Shown here: in pieces, positions 23,700 to 32,735 of the stretch | Numbering within the stretch: the stretch's first letter is position 1 | Layout: every line of letters begins with the position of its first letter | Origin: Paenibacillus sp. | GTDB lineage: Bacteria; Bacillota; Bacilli; Paenibacillales; Paenibacillaceae | Assembly (NCBI GenBank): GCA_031254035.1 | Contig: JAIRVF010000108.1 | Location: 1-50,690, forward strand | Direction of reading: 5' to 3' | DNA length: 50,690 nt | The notes under the pieces: model-generated | The model's database searches: none | What the model was told of the DNA's origin: nothing | Seen by the model: the letters and a program-made list of their open reading frames with translations, nothing else | Position numbers and translations under genes: made by a program

Positions 23700-26201
23700 A
23701 TGGAAAAGTTGAACGTGAACATTCCCGGATTCAAAACGCAGCAAGAAGTAGCCTTGGAGGGCAATAGTCTATTGATGCGTTTGCGGAACATGCCTTATCT
23801 CGAGCGACCGCTTCAACTGATTGCAGCCAAGAAGTGGATGCTTTTGCTGACTCTGATGGCGTTTTTGCTGGGCAAAGCTATGATATTGGATGAGCTATCG
23901 CCATTTGCAATCGCCTTTTTTGCCGTCGTTTTCTTTATGCGCCGTGATTATCTGCTCCCCGTGAGCGTTGCAATTCTTGCAGGGAGTCTTTTTGCTCCTT
24001 TTCCTGTACCACTAATTATTGCAGGCGAGCTCCTTGTTTTTTATTTAATTCATCGAGGCCTCAACGCTTATGATCATGCTGAAGTCTCTTATGCACCCCT
24101 CATGGTTTTTGTCTCTTCTTTTGTCGTCAAACTGATCACGATAATGACAGGCTCGGCATTCACCTGGTACTCCCTGATGATGGGAGCGTTTGATGCGATA
24201 CTCAGCTTCGTACTTGCCCTGGTGTTTATTCAGGCGATCCCAGTATTCACTTACCGTAAAAAGAACTATCAGCTCCGGAGCGAAGAAATCCTATGTCTGA
24301 TCATTCTGCTCGCCTCCGTGATGACAGGAGCCGTTGGATGGACAGTATACTCAATGTCGGTAGAGCATATTCTCTCCCGTTATCTCATTTTGGTGTTCGC
24401 TTTGGTAGGCGGTGCGCCGCTTGGGGCCTCCGTTGGTGTCGTGACTGGCTTGATCCTGAGTCTCGCGGATATCTCCGCCATTTATCAAATGAGTCTGCTC
24501 GCCTTTTCTGGCATGCTTGCGGGTATGCTGCGAGAAGGGAAAAAGGGCGCTGTGATGATGGGTATGCTTCTCGGCTCCTCGATTTTGTCGATTTATTTCA
24601 ACGGCCCAGCCGGTGTAATGACATCCACCTGGGAGTCCTGTGCGGCAATCGTCTTATTTTTGCTGACGCCTAAATCGGTCATTACGATGATTTCAAAATA
24701 TGTCCCCGGTACGAATGACCACAGTAAATCGCAGCATGAGTATGCCAAAAGGGTTCGAGACTTGACCGCAGAGCGGGTCAACCAGTTTTCTCGGGTATTC
24801 CGGCAGCTTTCACAAAGCTTTGGTCAGGTGGCTAGTACAGAGGAAATCAGCAAGCGCTCCGGCGAAGTGGATCATTTTATGAATGCGATAGCAGAGGGGG
24901 CATGCTCCACCTGTTTTAAACGCAGTCATTGCTGGGATGCGAAATTCTATCAAACCTATCAATATATGACGGGAGTGATGACCGCTGTTGAAGAGAATCC
25001 GGAGATCACGGATCAGCAAATCCCGAAGGAATGGATGCGCATCTGCGGAAAAACATATGAAGTGCTTCAAGAAATGAAATACCAGTACGGCCTTTATCAG
25101 CATGATATGCAATGGAAACGCCAAATATACGACAGCCGTCATCTGGTTGCTGACCAATTGTCGGGAGTGTCCCAGGTTATGGAGGACCTTGCACGCGAAA
25201 TTCAGCGGGAGGGACAAGCCATGCACAGGCAGGAGGAACAGATTCGCGAAGCGTTGGAACAGTTAGGTTTGTCCATTCAGGGCATTGAAATTATCAGCTT
25301 GGACCCCGGGCACGTGGAGATTGAAATTGTGCATGCGTTTACTCGCGGTTATGATGAATGCCGCAAAATTATCGCACCGCTATTATCGGATATTTTGGAC
25401 GAGCATATTGCCGTGAACCATGAATCATCTATTTCTTCCAAGGACGGTTTGGCAACAGTAATGTTTGGGTCGGCCAAAACTTTTGAAATCACAACCGGCA
25501 TTGCCGGGGCGGCAAAAGGCGGGGATATGTTGTCAGGAGATAGTTTCAGTATGGTGGAGCTTGGCAATGGCACCTTTGCGGTCGCGCTTAGCGATGGGAT
25601 GGGCAATGGCGAGCGCGCAAAGCTGGAGAGCAGCACGGCATTAAATATTTTGGAGCAGCTGCTGCAGAGTGGTATGGACGAAAGGCTCGCGATCAAATCG
25701 GTTAACTCAATCCTGATGCTTCGCTCCCCAGATGAGGTGTATGCCACCGTCGATATGGCACTGATCGATCAGTATACGGCAGAGACCACTTTTATGAAAA
25801 TTGCATCCACACCAAGCTTTATTAAACGGGGCCATGAAGTCATTCCGGTATCCGCCAGCAATTTGCCGATTGGCATCATTCAGGATATTGAGGTGGATCT
25901 TGTTACCTTAAAGCTGCAGGCAGGCGATATCGTCATCATGATGACGGATGGGATTTACGATGCGCCCGGACATGCCGTGAACAAAGAACTGTGGATGAAG
26001 CGGATGATCCAGGAAATCGACAGCGAGGATCCGCAGCAGATTGCCGATATTCTTTTAGAGAAAGTGATTCGGTATCAACAAAATGTGATTCATGACGATA
26101 TGACCGTTGTTGTGGGCAAAGTTGAGCATTACCGTCCGGAGTGGACAACGCTGCATGTGCCGGGACTCGAGAGAATGGAACGCCCACGCACTGTAAGTTG
26201 A
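23700..26201 (+). CDS. spoIIE: Stage II sporulation protein E, PP2C-type phosphatase
   Basis: Dephosphorylates SpoIIAA-P in the forespore to release sigma-F, and binds FtsZ at the polar septum. It is 833 aa: about ten membrane segments (about 40-330), a central FtsZ-binding/oligomerisation region, and a C-terminal PP2C phosphatase domain (about 585-815). Metal-binding aspartates sit in SDGMGNG (near 632) and MMTDGIYDAP (near 747). The start MEKLNVNIPGF at 23700 is set by GGTGGTG at 23685-23691; the open frame 20 codons upstream crosses the -10 element. The upstream promoter looks Spo0A-controlled. Confidence 0.97.
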   Translation: MEKLNVNIPGFKTQQEVALEGNSLLMRLRNMPYLERPLQLIAAKKWMLLLTLMAFLLGKAMILDELSPFAIAFFAVVFFMRRDYLLPVSVAILAGSLFAPFPVPLIIAGELLVFYLIHRGLNAYDHAEVSYAPLMVFVSSFVVKLITIMTGSAFTWYSLMMGAFDAILSFVLALVFIQAIPVFTYRKKNYQLRSEEILCLIILLASVMTGAVGWTVYSMSVEHILSRYLILVFALVGGAPLGASVGVVTGLILSLADISAIYQMSLLAFSGMLAGMLREGKKGAVMMGMLLGSSILSIYFNGPAGVMTSTWESCAAIVLFLLTPKSVITMISKYVPGTNDHSKSQHEYAKRVRDLTAERVNQFSRVFRQLSQSFGQVASTEEISKRSGEVDHFMNAIAEGACSTCFKRSHCWDAKFYQTYQYMTGVMTAVEENPEITDQQIPKEWMRICGKTYEVLQEMKYQYGLYQHDMQWKRQIYDSRHLVADQLSGVSQVMEDLAREIQREGQAMHRQEEQIREALEQLGLSIQGIEIISLDPGHVEIEIVHAFTRGYDECRKIIAPLLSDILDEHIAVNHESSISSKDGLATVMFGSAKTFEITTGIAGAAKGGDMLSGDSFSMVELGNGTFAVALSDGMGNGERAKLESSTALNILEQLLQSGMDERLAIKSVNSILMLRSPDEVYATVDMALIDQYTAETTFMKIASTPSFIKRGHEVIPVSASNLPIGIIQDIEVDLVTLKLQAGDIVIMMTDGIYDAPGHAVNKELWMKRMIQEIDSEDPQQIADILLEKVIRYQQNVIHDDMTVVVGKVEHYRPEWTTLHVPGLERMERPRTVS

Positions 26202-26251
26202 TTGCAAGAAGGCTGATTGCCCGGGAAATGCGGTGAAAGGAGGACATATCT

Positions 26252-26281
26252 GTGTTTGGAATCTCTCAAAAGTGGAAATGA
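26252..26281 (+). CDS. Putative 9-codon mini-ORF upstream of yabS
   Basis: GTG at 26252 opens MFGISQKWK and a stop. The site AAAGGAGG at 26236-26243 is perfect and spaced 8 nt from the GTG, better than the site of yabS itself. The final codons form the left arm of a hairpin followed by five Ts (26268-26305). This recalls a leader-peptide attenuator, but nothing else supports translation. Confidence 0.35.
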   Translation: MFGISQKWK

Positions 26282-26305
26282 TAGAAGTAAGAGTGGCCAC
26301 TTTTT
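26268..26305 (+). terminator. Possible attenuator or terminator hairpin before yabS
   Basis: AAAAGTGG at 26268-26275 pairs with CCACTTTT at 26297-26304 across a 21-nt loop, ending in TTTTT. The large loop makes it a weak candidate. GTGGCCAC at 26293-26300 is also self-complementary and could compete. Confidence 0.35.
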
Positions 26306-26321
26306 GGGAGGTTGATAGATC

Positions 26322-27062
26322 GTGAAACAAATTCTTTTGATAACGGATGGATGTTCAAATATGGGGACAAGCCCGGTACTAGCGGCAGCCCATGCATTTC
26401 AGGAGGGTATTACGGTCAATGTGGCGGGGGTGGTTGATTACGGAACGATCGGCGAGCTAGGCAGTTTGGAAATCGCTGAAATTGCCAAAGCGGGAGGGGG
26501 TGTGAGCCGGGTCGTGGGCACAGGGCAGCTTGCCCAAACTATGCAGATGATGACACGGAAGACGGTGGTTCAGAGCATTCAGCACGCGGTTAATAAAGAG
26601 TTAAAACAAATTTTTGGAGATACCGCTTTGGAAGATCTTCCGCCGTCTCAGCGTTCACAGGTGGTGCAGGTGGTGGATGACATGACGGAAACCACGCCAC
26701 TTCAGGTTGCGCTTTTGATAGATGCCAGTGCGAGCATGAAGCCGAAGCTTGGTGCGGTCGAGGATGCGATCCGCGATCTGATGCTCAGTCTGCAGGCGCG
26801 CGAAGGGGTCAGCGAGCTAGCGGTATTCCATTTCCCTGGACGCCGGGGCGAAGAGGATGCCGTTATGGACAGTGATTGGACCAAAGATGTGGGCGCGTTA
26901 AAATCGCTTTTTCAACGCCTTCAGATGAAGGGAGCTACTCCAACCGGTCCAGCGATCATGAGGGTGATTGATTTCTTCCGTTATGGTACACTAGATGAAC
27001 ATCTAACATGGCGGGGAAATTCCGATGAAGGAGAAGGGATACTTGGTGACTACGTCGTATAA
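26322..27062 (+). CDS. yabS: VWA-domain protein YabS
   Basis: A 246-aa protein with a von Willebrand factor A-type domain. The metal-ion-dependent adhesion motif DASAS lies near residue 133 and the second conserved Thr segment (GATPTGPA) near 208. The N-terminal 100 residues (ITDGCSNMGTSP onward) form another Rossmann-like block. Function is unknown; it is co-transcribed with the kinase gene yabT, which suggests a common pathway in sporulation. The GTG start follows TGGGAGGTTGAT. The 3' end overlaps yabT. Confidence 0.88.
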   Translation: MKQILLITDGCSNMGTSPVLAAAHAFQEGITVNVAGVVDYGTIGELGSLEIAEIAKAGGGVSRVVGTGQLAQTMQMMTRKTVVQSIQHAVNKELKQIFGDTALEDLPPSQRSQVVQVVDDMTETTPLQVALLIDASASMKPKLGAVEDAIRDLMLSLQAREGVSELAVFHFPGRRGEEDAVMDSDWTKDVGALKSLFQRLQMKGATPTGPAIMRVIDFFRYGTLDEHLTWRGNSDEGEGILGDYVV

Positions 27063-27993
27063 ACCGGCGTATCCGGCCGGTACGGTCATTACAGGAAAAT
27101 GGCACAAAGGCCGCTTTGTCATCCGGCGTGTGCTGGGTCAGGGTGCCAACGGGACTGTTTATCTTGTTCAAAAAGAAGGTTCCCGAGATCCATATGCTCT
27201 CAAAATGGGATATGATACGCTCGATCTTCAGTCTGAGATCAATGTGCTGATGTCATTGCAGTCTAAGAGAAAATCTTCAGAGTCGTCCAAAGACGACCCA
27301 TGTATGTCCTATCTACTGGAAGTGGATGACTTTAAAGGGCGTGATGGGGATATACCGTTTTATGTCATGCGCTATATCCGGGGCAACTCCTTGCATCATT
27401 TTATACGAAAACGCGGCAGGGAATGGATTGGTCTCACAGGTTTACGCCTTCTGGAAAAGCTGAATAGCCTTCACCGCTCGGGTTTCGTATTCGGGGATTT
27501 GAAGCCGGAAAATGTGATGGTATCCGACGTTGGCCGCGTTGAGTTGGTTGACTACGGCGGGGTAAGCTCTATAGGCCGGAGCGTTAAGCAGTTTACGGAA
27601 TGGTATGACCGGGGATATTGGAACGCCGGCTCGCGGACGAGTGATGAGGGGTATGATCTGTTTGCTTTTGCCGTTCTGATCATACAGCTTTTGAATGAAG
27701 AGGAATTGAAGGCGATTGCCAGCCAGCATTTGCCGCAAACGCGCAGTCCGGGGCAGCTGCTGGCACTTGTACAGCGCAGTTCAAGGCTTAAACCTTATTC
27801 TGAGTGGCTGCGGCGGGCCATCCGCGGGGAGTTTGCAAATTCTCATGAAGCGCTTAAACTCTGGAAAGGGACGATTTATACACCGGCTTTGGCGGGTAAG
27901 ATGCCTGGGAAAACGCCGCGATGGCTAATCAATGCGTTCGCTCTTTCCATTTTCATTGCGTGCTTGGCTTGCTTATGGGCTTTTTTCTCGTGA
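27046..27993 (+). CDS. yabT: YabT-like serine/threonine protein kinase
   Basis: A Hanks-type kinase with one C-terminal membrane anchor (last about 22 residues). In B. subtilis YabT is a DNA-activated kinase of the forespore septum that phosphorylates RecA. The glycine loop LGQGANGTVYLV, the ATP lysine in YALKM, the catalytic loop FGDLKPENV and the metal aspartate in VDYGG are visible. The catalytic loop reads F-G-D instead of H-R-D, so activation-loop phosphorylation may not control it. Unlike PrkC it lacks PASTA repeats. The GTG at 27046 follows AAGGAGAAGGG at 27028; TTG 27043 or ATG 27025 are alternatives. About 315 aa. Confidence 0.9.
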   Translation: MTTSYKPAYPAGTVITGKWHKGRFVIRRVLGQGANGTVYLVQKEGSRDPYALKMGYDTLDLQSEINVLMSLQSKRKSSESSKDDPCMSYLLEVDDFKGRDGDIPFYVMRYIRGNSLHHFIRKRGREWIGLTGLRLLEKLNSLHRSGFVFGDLKPENVMVSDVGRVELVDYGGVSSIGRSVKQFTEWYDRGYWNAGSRTSDEGYDLFAFAVLIIQLLNEEELKAIASQHLPQTRSPGQLLALVQRSSRLKPYSEWLRRAIRGEFANSHEALKLWKGTIYTPALAGKMPGKTPRWLINAFALSIFIACLACLWAFFS

Positions 27994-28072
27994 TCCGCTC
28001 CGAATCCAATAGGGCGAAAAGAGAGCAACATATGAATGATACATAAGGTGTGCTATAGAAAAGGGGATCTTG

Positions 28073-29524
28073 ATGGAAAGCAAGGCTGACTTGAATCTGC
28101 TAATAGAACATGTTCTTCATACGGCTAGGGAGCATGACTTGTGGAAGACCCATGATGCCATCGTAGTCGCAGTATCCGGCGGTCCGGACTCTGTGGCTCT
28201 TTTACATATCCTCCATCAAATCTCCATCCGGCATGTTCCATTGAAGCTCATCTGCGCGCATGTTCATCACGGGCTACGGGCAGAGTCGGACAGCGAGGAA
28301 GAGCTTGTTCGAGGCCTAGCGCGGGAACTTGCCATTCCCTTCGAAGTGGCGCGGGTTGATGTTCCTTCTTATATGAAGGAAAGTGGGAAGGGGTTTGAGG
28401 AAGCGGCAAGGGACAAAAGATATGCTTTTTTGCATGAAATGGCGCAGCGACATGGGGCGGCATCCATCGCGCTGGCCCATCATGCCGATGATCAGGCAGA
28501 GACGGTCCTGTTGCATTTGCTCCGAGGCAGCGGTCTTGGAGGTCTTAAAGGTATGAGAATGAAACGAAGCGAAAAAAATGTGGAACTGATACGTCCCTTT
28601 TTGCGTATGTACAAAACAGACCTTTTAAATATTTGCGAGCAAAATGGCTACGCCTATGCAGTAGACAACTCCAATTTTTCGAACAAGTACCGGCGAAATG
28701 CGATTCGGCTGGATGTGCTGCCTCTTTTGGGACAATATAATGGACAGATTAAGCAATCGTTAGTCCAGTTGGCCGAAATTGCGGGGGTGGAAGATGACTA
28801 CATGGAGCAGGCTGCCAATCATGCGTACCACGAAATGGTGCAATATAAGGATGGAAGGCTCTACTTTCGAGCGCCTTCCTTTTTGGCCTTACATGTCGCT
28901 TTACAACGAAGGTTGATTAAACTAATATTAAATTATCTGTCAGCAGGCTGTGAAATTGCAGATTTTAACAAGATTGAACTGATCCGCCAAGGTATTATTC
29001 AGAACAAAAGCACGACCTGGAGCCTTGATATTGGAGGAGGCTTGGCCTGCATACGCGAATACGATATGATATTGTTTATGCATAAGCCGCCAGAGCAGTC
29101 CAAAAGCTATACATATGAGCTACAAACTGCTGTTCCGGAATTGTGTATCCCTGAAATTGGCATGAAGTTGAAAATGAAATTGCAATCGCCCCATGACAGC
29201 TATTTTTCCACCATGGCCGGATCCTGCGCTGAAGCAGTGTTTGATGCCGGTCAATTGCAATTTCCATTAACACTCCGCTCAAGGCTGCCTGGAGATACCA
29301 TGAAAGTCATGGGATTAAACGGAAGCAAAAAGGTAAAAGATATTTTCATTGATGCGAAGATACCTCCATCCGTGCGCTCCCGCATTCCTGTGTTGGTTGA
29401 TGGTTTAGGCCACATCATTTGGATACCAGGGGTCCGGCGCTCCGCGCATGCTGCGGTTGGTACACAAACAGTGTCCGTTCTTCACATGCGTCTGGAGGAT
29501 GCTAAGGCAGTGGAGCAACTGTAA
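28073..29524 (+). CDS. tilS: tRNA(Ile)-lysidine synthetase
   Basis: Ligates lysine to C34 of the CAU-anticodon tRNA-Ile so that it reads AUA. It is 483 aa. The PP-loop SGGPDS is at residues 35-40. ALAHHADDQAET and LLRGSGLGGLKGM follow in the N-terminal ATPase domain, and the C-terminal substrate-binding domain contains RSRLPGDTM. AAGGGGAT at 28061 supports the ATG at 28073; a TTG one codon upstream is possible. It is followed by hpt and ftsH, as in B. subtilis. Confidence 0.96.
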   Translation: MESKADLNLLIEHVLHTAREHDLWKTHDAIVVAVSGGPDSVALLHILHQISIRHVPLKLICAHVHHGLRAESDSEEELVRGLARELAIPFEVARVDVPSYMKESGKGFEEAARDKRYAFLHEMAQRHGAASIALAHHADDQAETVLLHLLRGSGLGGLKGMRMKRSEKNVELIRPFLRMYKTDLLNICEQNGYAYAVDNSNFSNKYRRNAIRLDVLPLLGQYNGQIKQSLVQLAEIAGVEDDYMEQAANHAYHEMVQYKDGRLYFRAPSFLALHVALQRRLIKLILNYLSAGCEIADFNKIELIRQGIIQNKSTTWSLDIGGGLACIREYDMILFMHKPPEQSKSYTYELQTAVPELCIPEIGMKLKMKLQSPHDSYFSTMAGSCAEAVFDAGQLQFPLTLRSRLPGDTMKVMGLNGSKKVKDIFIDAKIPPSVRSRIPVLVDGLGHIIWIPGVRRSAHAAVGTQTVSVLHMRLEDAKAVEQL

Positions 29525-29571
29525 TGGTCATAGTAAGACTTTCATAGTATAAACGTAGGAGGTTCGCTCAG

Positions 29572-30111
29572 TTGCAAAACGATATTCAAGAAGTTCTCAT
29601 CAGCGAAGAAGAAATTCAGAAGAAAATCAAGGAACTTGGAGCTCAGCTCAGCAAGGTTTATGAAGGACGCAATCCTTTGGTAATTTGTGTACTGAAAGGT
29701 GCGTTTGTTTTCATGGCCGATTTGGTTAAAAATATGACAGTGCCTCTTGAGCTCGATTTCATGGCAGTATCGAGTTATGGCGCTTCCACCAAATCTTCGG
29801 GCGTCATCAAAATTATTAAGGATTTGGATGTGTCCGTGGAAGGACGCGATGTCCTGATCGTCGAAGACATTATCGACAGCGGTCTTACGCTCAGTCATTT
29901 GATCGAGCTTTTGAAGAACCGCAAAGCCAAATCGACGTGCGTAGTGACTTTGTTTGACAAACCGGCGCGCCGCACTGTGGATTTTGAAGCGGATTACACA
30001 GGCTTTACCCTACCTGATGCTTTTGTTGTTGGATATGGTTTGGATTACGCCGAATACTACCGGAACTTGCCCTACATCGGGATCTTGAAACCGGAAATCT
30101 ATTCCCATTAA
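29572..30111 (+). CDS. hpt: Hypoxanthine (guanine) phosphoribosyltransferase
   Basis: Salvages hypoxanthine and guanine with PRPP. It is 179 aa. The PRPP-binding loop VLIVEDIIDSGLTL lies near residues 95-108, and the base-binding region VVGYGLDYAEYYRNLPYIG is at the C-terminus. The TTG start at 29572 is supported by AGGAGGT at 29557-29563. In B. subtilis Hpt also binds FtsH and influences ftsH expression; the same neighbours occur here. Confidence 0.96.
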   Translation: MQNDIQEVLISEEEIQKKIKELGAQLSKVYEGRNPLVICVLKGAFVFMADLVKNMTVPLELDFMAVSSYGASTKSSGVIKIIKDLDVSVEGRDVLIVEDIIDSGLTLSHLIELLKNRKAKSTCVVTLFDKPARRTVDFEADYTGFTLPDAFVVGYGLDYAEYYRNLPYIGILKPEIYSH

Positions 30112-30166
30112 TGGTGATACTCCAGCCCATGGACTTGTACTTCGGTTCATGCGAACACCACCTCTG

Positions 30167-30196
30167 TTGAGATGGTCAGACAGGCTATGGTAAAAT
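30167..30196 (+). promoter_or_regulatory. Extended -10 sigma-A promoter of ftsH
   Basis: TTGAGA at 30167-30172 and TAAAAT at 30191-30196 are 18 bp apart, and TGG directly precedes the -10, an extended -10. It starts about 60 nt upstream of ftsH. Confidence 0.7.
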
Positions 30197-30225
30197 AATT
30201 AAAGTGTTTTGAGAGGAGGTAGGGG

Positions 30226-32301
30226 ATGAATCGGTTCATCCGGAATTCTGGTTTTTATTTGATTCTTTTTTTAGTTGTGGTGGGCATTGTCCAGTTTGTA
30301 AGTAGCAGTGGTGAATCTGCTCACAATCCTAGATACGATCAATTTCGCCAAGAAATCAAGGCTGGCAATGTAAAAGATGTCACGGTTCAATTTGACGGTT
30401 ACGCCTATCTCGTAACCGGTAAATATATTCAGAAACCGGACGGAGTTAAATCATCCGACAGTTTTTCGACCTATATTCCGGCTACAGATTCCGCTATTCA
30501 GGAACTGGTGGATGCCAGTGAGAAAAACGGCATGGAATACACCCAGAAGAAAATGGAAGGCGAAAGCATTTGGCTGACGCTGCTTTCTTCTATGATTCCT
30601 TTGGTTATTATGTTCATTCTCTTCTTCTTCCTGTTTAATCAGGCGCAGGGTGGCGGAGGCAAAGTTATGAATTTCGGCAAAAGCCGCGCCCGTTTATATA
30701 ATGAAGAGAAGAAGAAAGTCACATTCGAGGATGTGGCCGGAGCCGACGAAGAGAAGCAGGAGCTTGTCGAAGTCGTGGAATTCCTCAAGGATCCACGGAA
30801 GTTTGCCGCGGTAGGCGCACGTATTCCTAAAGGGGTGCTGCTCGTAGGTCCTCCGGGAACCGGTAAAACGCTCCTCGCCCGCGCGGTAGCTGGTGAAGCA
30901 GGCGTTCCTTTCTTCAGCATTTCGGGTTCTGACTTTGTTGAAATGTTCGTAGGTGTCGGCGCATCTCGTGTTCGCGACTTGTTTGAGAACGCGAAGAAGA
31001 ACGCACCATGTATTATCTTTATCGATGAAATTGATGCGGTTGGCCGTCAGCGCGGCGCCGGTCTTGGCGGTGGCCATGACGAACGCGAACAAACGCTGAA
31101 CCAATTGCTCGTAGAGATGGATGGTTTCGGCGGCAACGAAGGTATTATCATCGTTGCAGCAACGAACCGTGCAGATATCCTCGACCCTGCGCTCTTGCGT
31201 CCAGGACGTTTTGACCGTCAAATTACGGTGGATCGTCCAGACGTGAAAGGTCGCGAGGCGGTCTTAAAAGTCCATGCACGCAATAAGCCGCTGACGAAAG
31301 ACGTTAAGCTGGATGTTGTAGCAAAACGCACCACAGGCTTTACGGGTGCCGAGCTGGAGAACCTGATGAATGAGGCGGCCCTGCTTGCGGCACGCCGCAA
31401 CCGGAAAGATATCTCCATGCGTGAGGTTGATGAAGCGATCGACCGCGTTATCGTCGGTACGGAGAAACGCAGCCGCGTGATCAGCGATCGCGAGAAACGT
31501 ATCGTCGCTTATCACGAAGCGGGTCATACGATTGTCGGCTACTTCTTGGAAAATGCCGATATGGTGCATAAGGTAACCATTATTCCTCGCGGCCGTGCTG
31601 GCGGATACGTCATCATGATGCCGAAGGAAGACCGCATGCTTGTGACGAAGCAAGAGTTGCTGGATAAAGTAACAGGCCTCTTGGGCGGCCGTGTATCTGA
31701 GGAACTCTTTATCGGGGAAATCGGTACTGGCGCCTACAGTGACTTCCAGCAGGCAACGGGCATCGTCCGCAGCATGGTTATGGAATACGGTATGAGTGAG
31801 AAACTTGGACCGCTGCAGTTCGGTTCGTCCCAAGGCCAGGTATTCCTGGGCCGTGATATCGGACATGAACAAAACTATAGTGATTCCATCGCATACGAAA
31901 TTGATCAGGAAATGCAGCGCATGACGAATGAGAGCTACCAGCGTTGTAAAGATTTGCTCATCAAGCATTCCAAAGAGGTTCATCTCATCGCGAATACGCT
32001 GCTTGAGAAGGAAACCCTTGAGCTTGAGCAAATTAAAGAACTGATCGAACAAGGATATCTGTCGGAAGACGGACCGCGTGAAGGCGAAGACGGAGGTTCC
32101 TCCGAAAACGGCTCACCTGTAATCGAAGAGATCGGCGATGTTCGTGTTCGCATTCAAGGTAAAGAGGATAATGATCATTTACCGACGAATGAGATCCCGA
32201 ATGATGTTCCGGAGAGTCCATCGGACATCCCGAACGATCCGACGAATCCTCCAGTAGGTGACCCTGATTCAAACAACGGTGGATCTGGAACAAAATCGTA
32301 A
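30226..32301 (+). CDS. ftsH: ATP-dependent zinc metalloprotease FtsH
   Basis: A membrane AAA+ protease degrading misassembled membrane proteins and regulators such as Spo0E; needed for sporulation entry. It is 691 aa: a membrane segment (about 8-26), an extracytoplasmic domain, a second membrane segment (about 108-130), then AAA+ with Walker A GPPGTGKT (about 207-214), Walker B FIDEID, the RPGRFDR arginine finger, and the zinc motif HEAGH (430-434). The C-terminal 60-70 residues are Pro/Asn/Asp/Gly-rich and probably disordered, an extension often seen in Paenibacillus. AGAGGAGGT precedes the ATG. Confidence 0.98.
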   Translation: MNRFIRNSGFYLILFLVVVGIVQFVSSSGESAHNPRYDQFRQEIKAGNVKDVTVQFDGYAYLVTGKYIQKPDGVKSSDSFSTYIPATDSAIQELVDASEKNGMEYTQKKMEGESIWLTLLSSMIPLVIMFILFFFLFNQAQGGGGKVMNFGKSRARLYNEEKKKVTFEDVAGADEEKQELVEVVEFLKDPRKFAAVGARIPKGVLLVGPPGTGKTLLARAVAGEAGVPFFSISGSDFVEMFVGVGASRVRDLFENAKKNAPCIIFIDEIDAVGRQRGAGLGGGHDEREQTLNQLLVEMDGFGGNEGIIIVAATNRADILDPALLRPGRFDRQITVDRPDVKGREAVLKVHARNKPLTKDVKLDVVAKRTTGFTGAELENLMNEAALLAARRNRKDISMREVDEAIDRVIVGTEKRSRVISDREKRIVAYHEAGHTIVGYFLENADMVHKVTIIPRGRAGGYVIMMPKEDRMLVTKQELLDKVTGLLGGRVSEELFIGEIGTGAYSDFQQATGIVRSMVMEYGMSEKLGPLQFGSSQGQVFLGRDIGHEQNYSDSIAYEIDQEMQRMTNESYQRCKDLLIKHSKEVHLIANTLLEKETLELEQIKELIEQGYLSEDGPREGEDGGSSENGSPVIEEIGDVRVRIQGKEDNDHLPTNEIPNDVPESPSDIPNDPTNPPVGDPDSNNGGSGTKS

Positions 32302-32325
32302 ACCGAATGTTTAATCGGTTAATCA

Positions 32326-32419
32326 GGCGCGATCAAAAAAATAGACCATTCGATTTGCCGAAAGTAACGTAATGACGAGCATTCCGAGCAAACCTGATTC
32401 ACTATTTTTTGATCGCGCC
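32326..32419. repeat. 94-bp inverted-repeat element between ftsH and nadA
   Basis: GGCGCGATCAAAAAAATAG at 32326-32344 is mirrored by CTATTTTTTGATCGCGCC at 32402-32419, identical except one extra A/T. The arms enclose 57 bp. The A/T run lies inside the stem rather than after it, so this is not a standard terminator. TTTTGATCGCGCC recurs at 33688-33700, before nadB. It could be a MITE-like or REP-like repeat or a paired binding site. The rest of the 32302-32735 gap holds a terminator (32429-32473) and the nadA promoter. Confidence 0.75.
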
Positions 32420-32428
32420 CACAAGAAT

Positions 32429-32473
32429 AAAAAAACCCGAAAGACGACGGCAATCGTCTTTCGGGTTTTTTTG
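32429..32473 (+). terminator. Intrinsic terminator after ftsH
   Basis: A very long perfect stem: AAAAACCCGAAAGACGA pairs with TCGTCTTTCGGGTTTTT around CGGCAA, running into TTG. The A-rich left flank makes it potentially bidirectional. Confidence 0.93.
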
Positions 32474-32597
32474 TTGTGCTTTATAAAATTTTTTTTATTT
32501 TTTTACCAACCTTTTTAGTTGAAGGCGTGCATGAAACATGCGATGCAAAGGGGTTTTTTGGCGGGAAAGCCCTTCCAGTTATGAATTTGCTGCCCAA

Positions 32598-32626
32598 TTG
32601 ACAGCCCATGAAACCTTGTGTACATT
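32598..32626 (+). promoter_or_regulatory. Candidate sigma-A promoter of the nadABC operon
   Basis: A perfect TTGACA at 32598-32603 and TACATT at 32621-32626 have a 17-bp spacer; the -10 matches at 4 of 6. Confidence 0.6.
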
Positions 32627-32735
32627 AGTTGATAACTGAAAAACCCTCAAAGCTTGCGCACCTAACTTTGAGAGAAATTTCACAATTGGTTTTAATTGAT
32701 TTTGTGAAAATTATCATTAAGGGAGTGGGTCTCTG

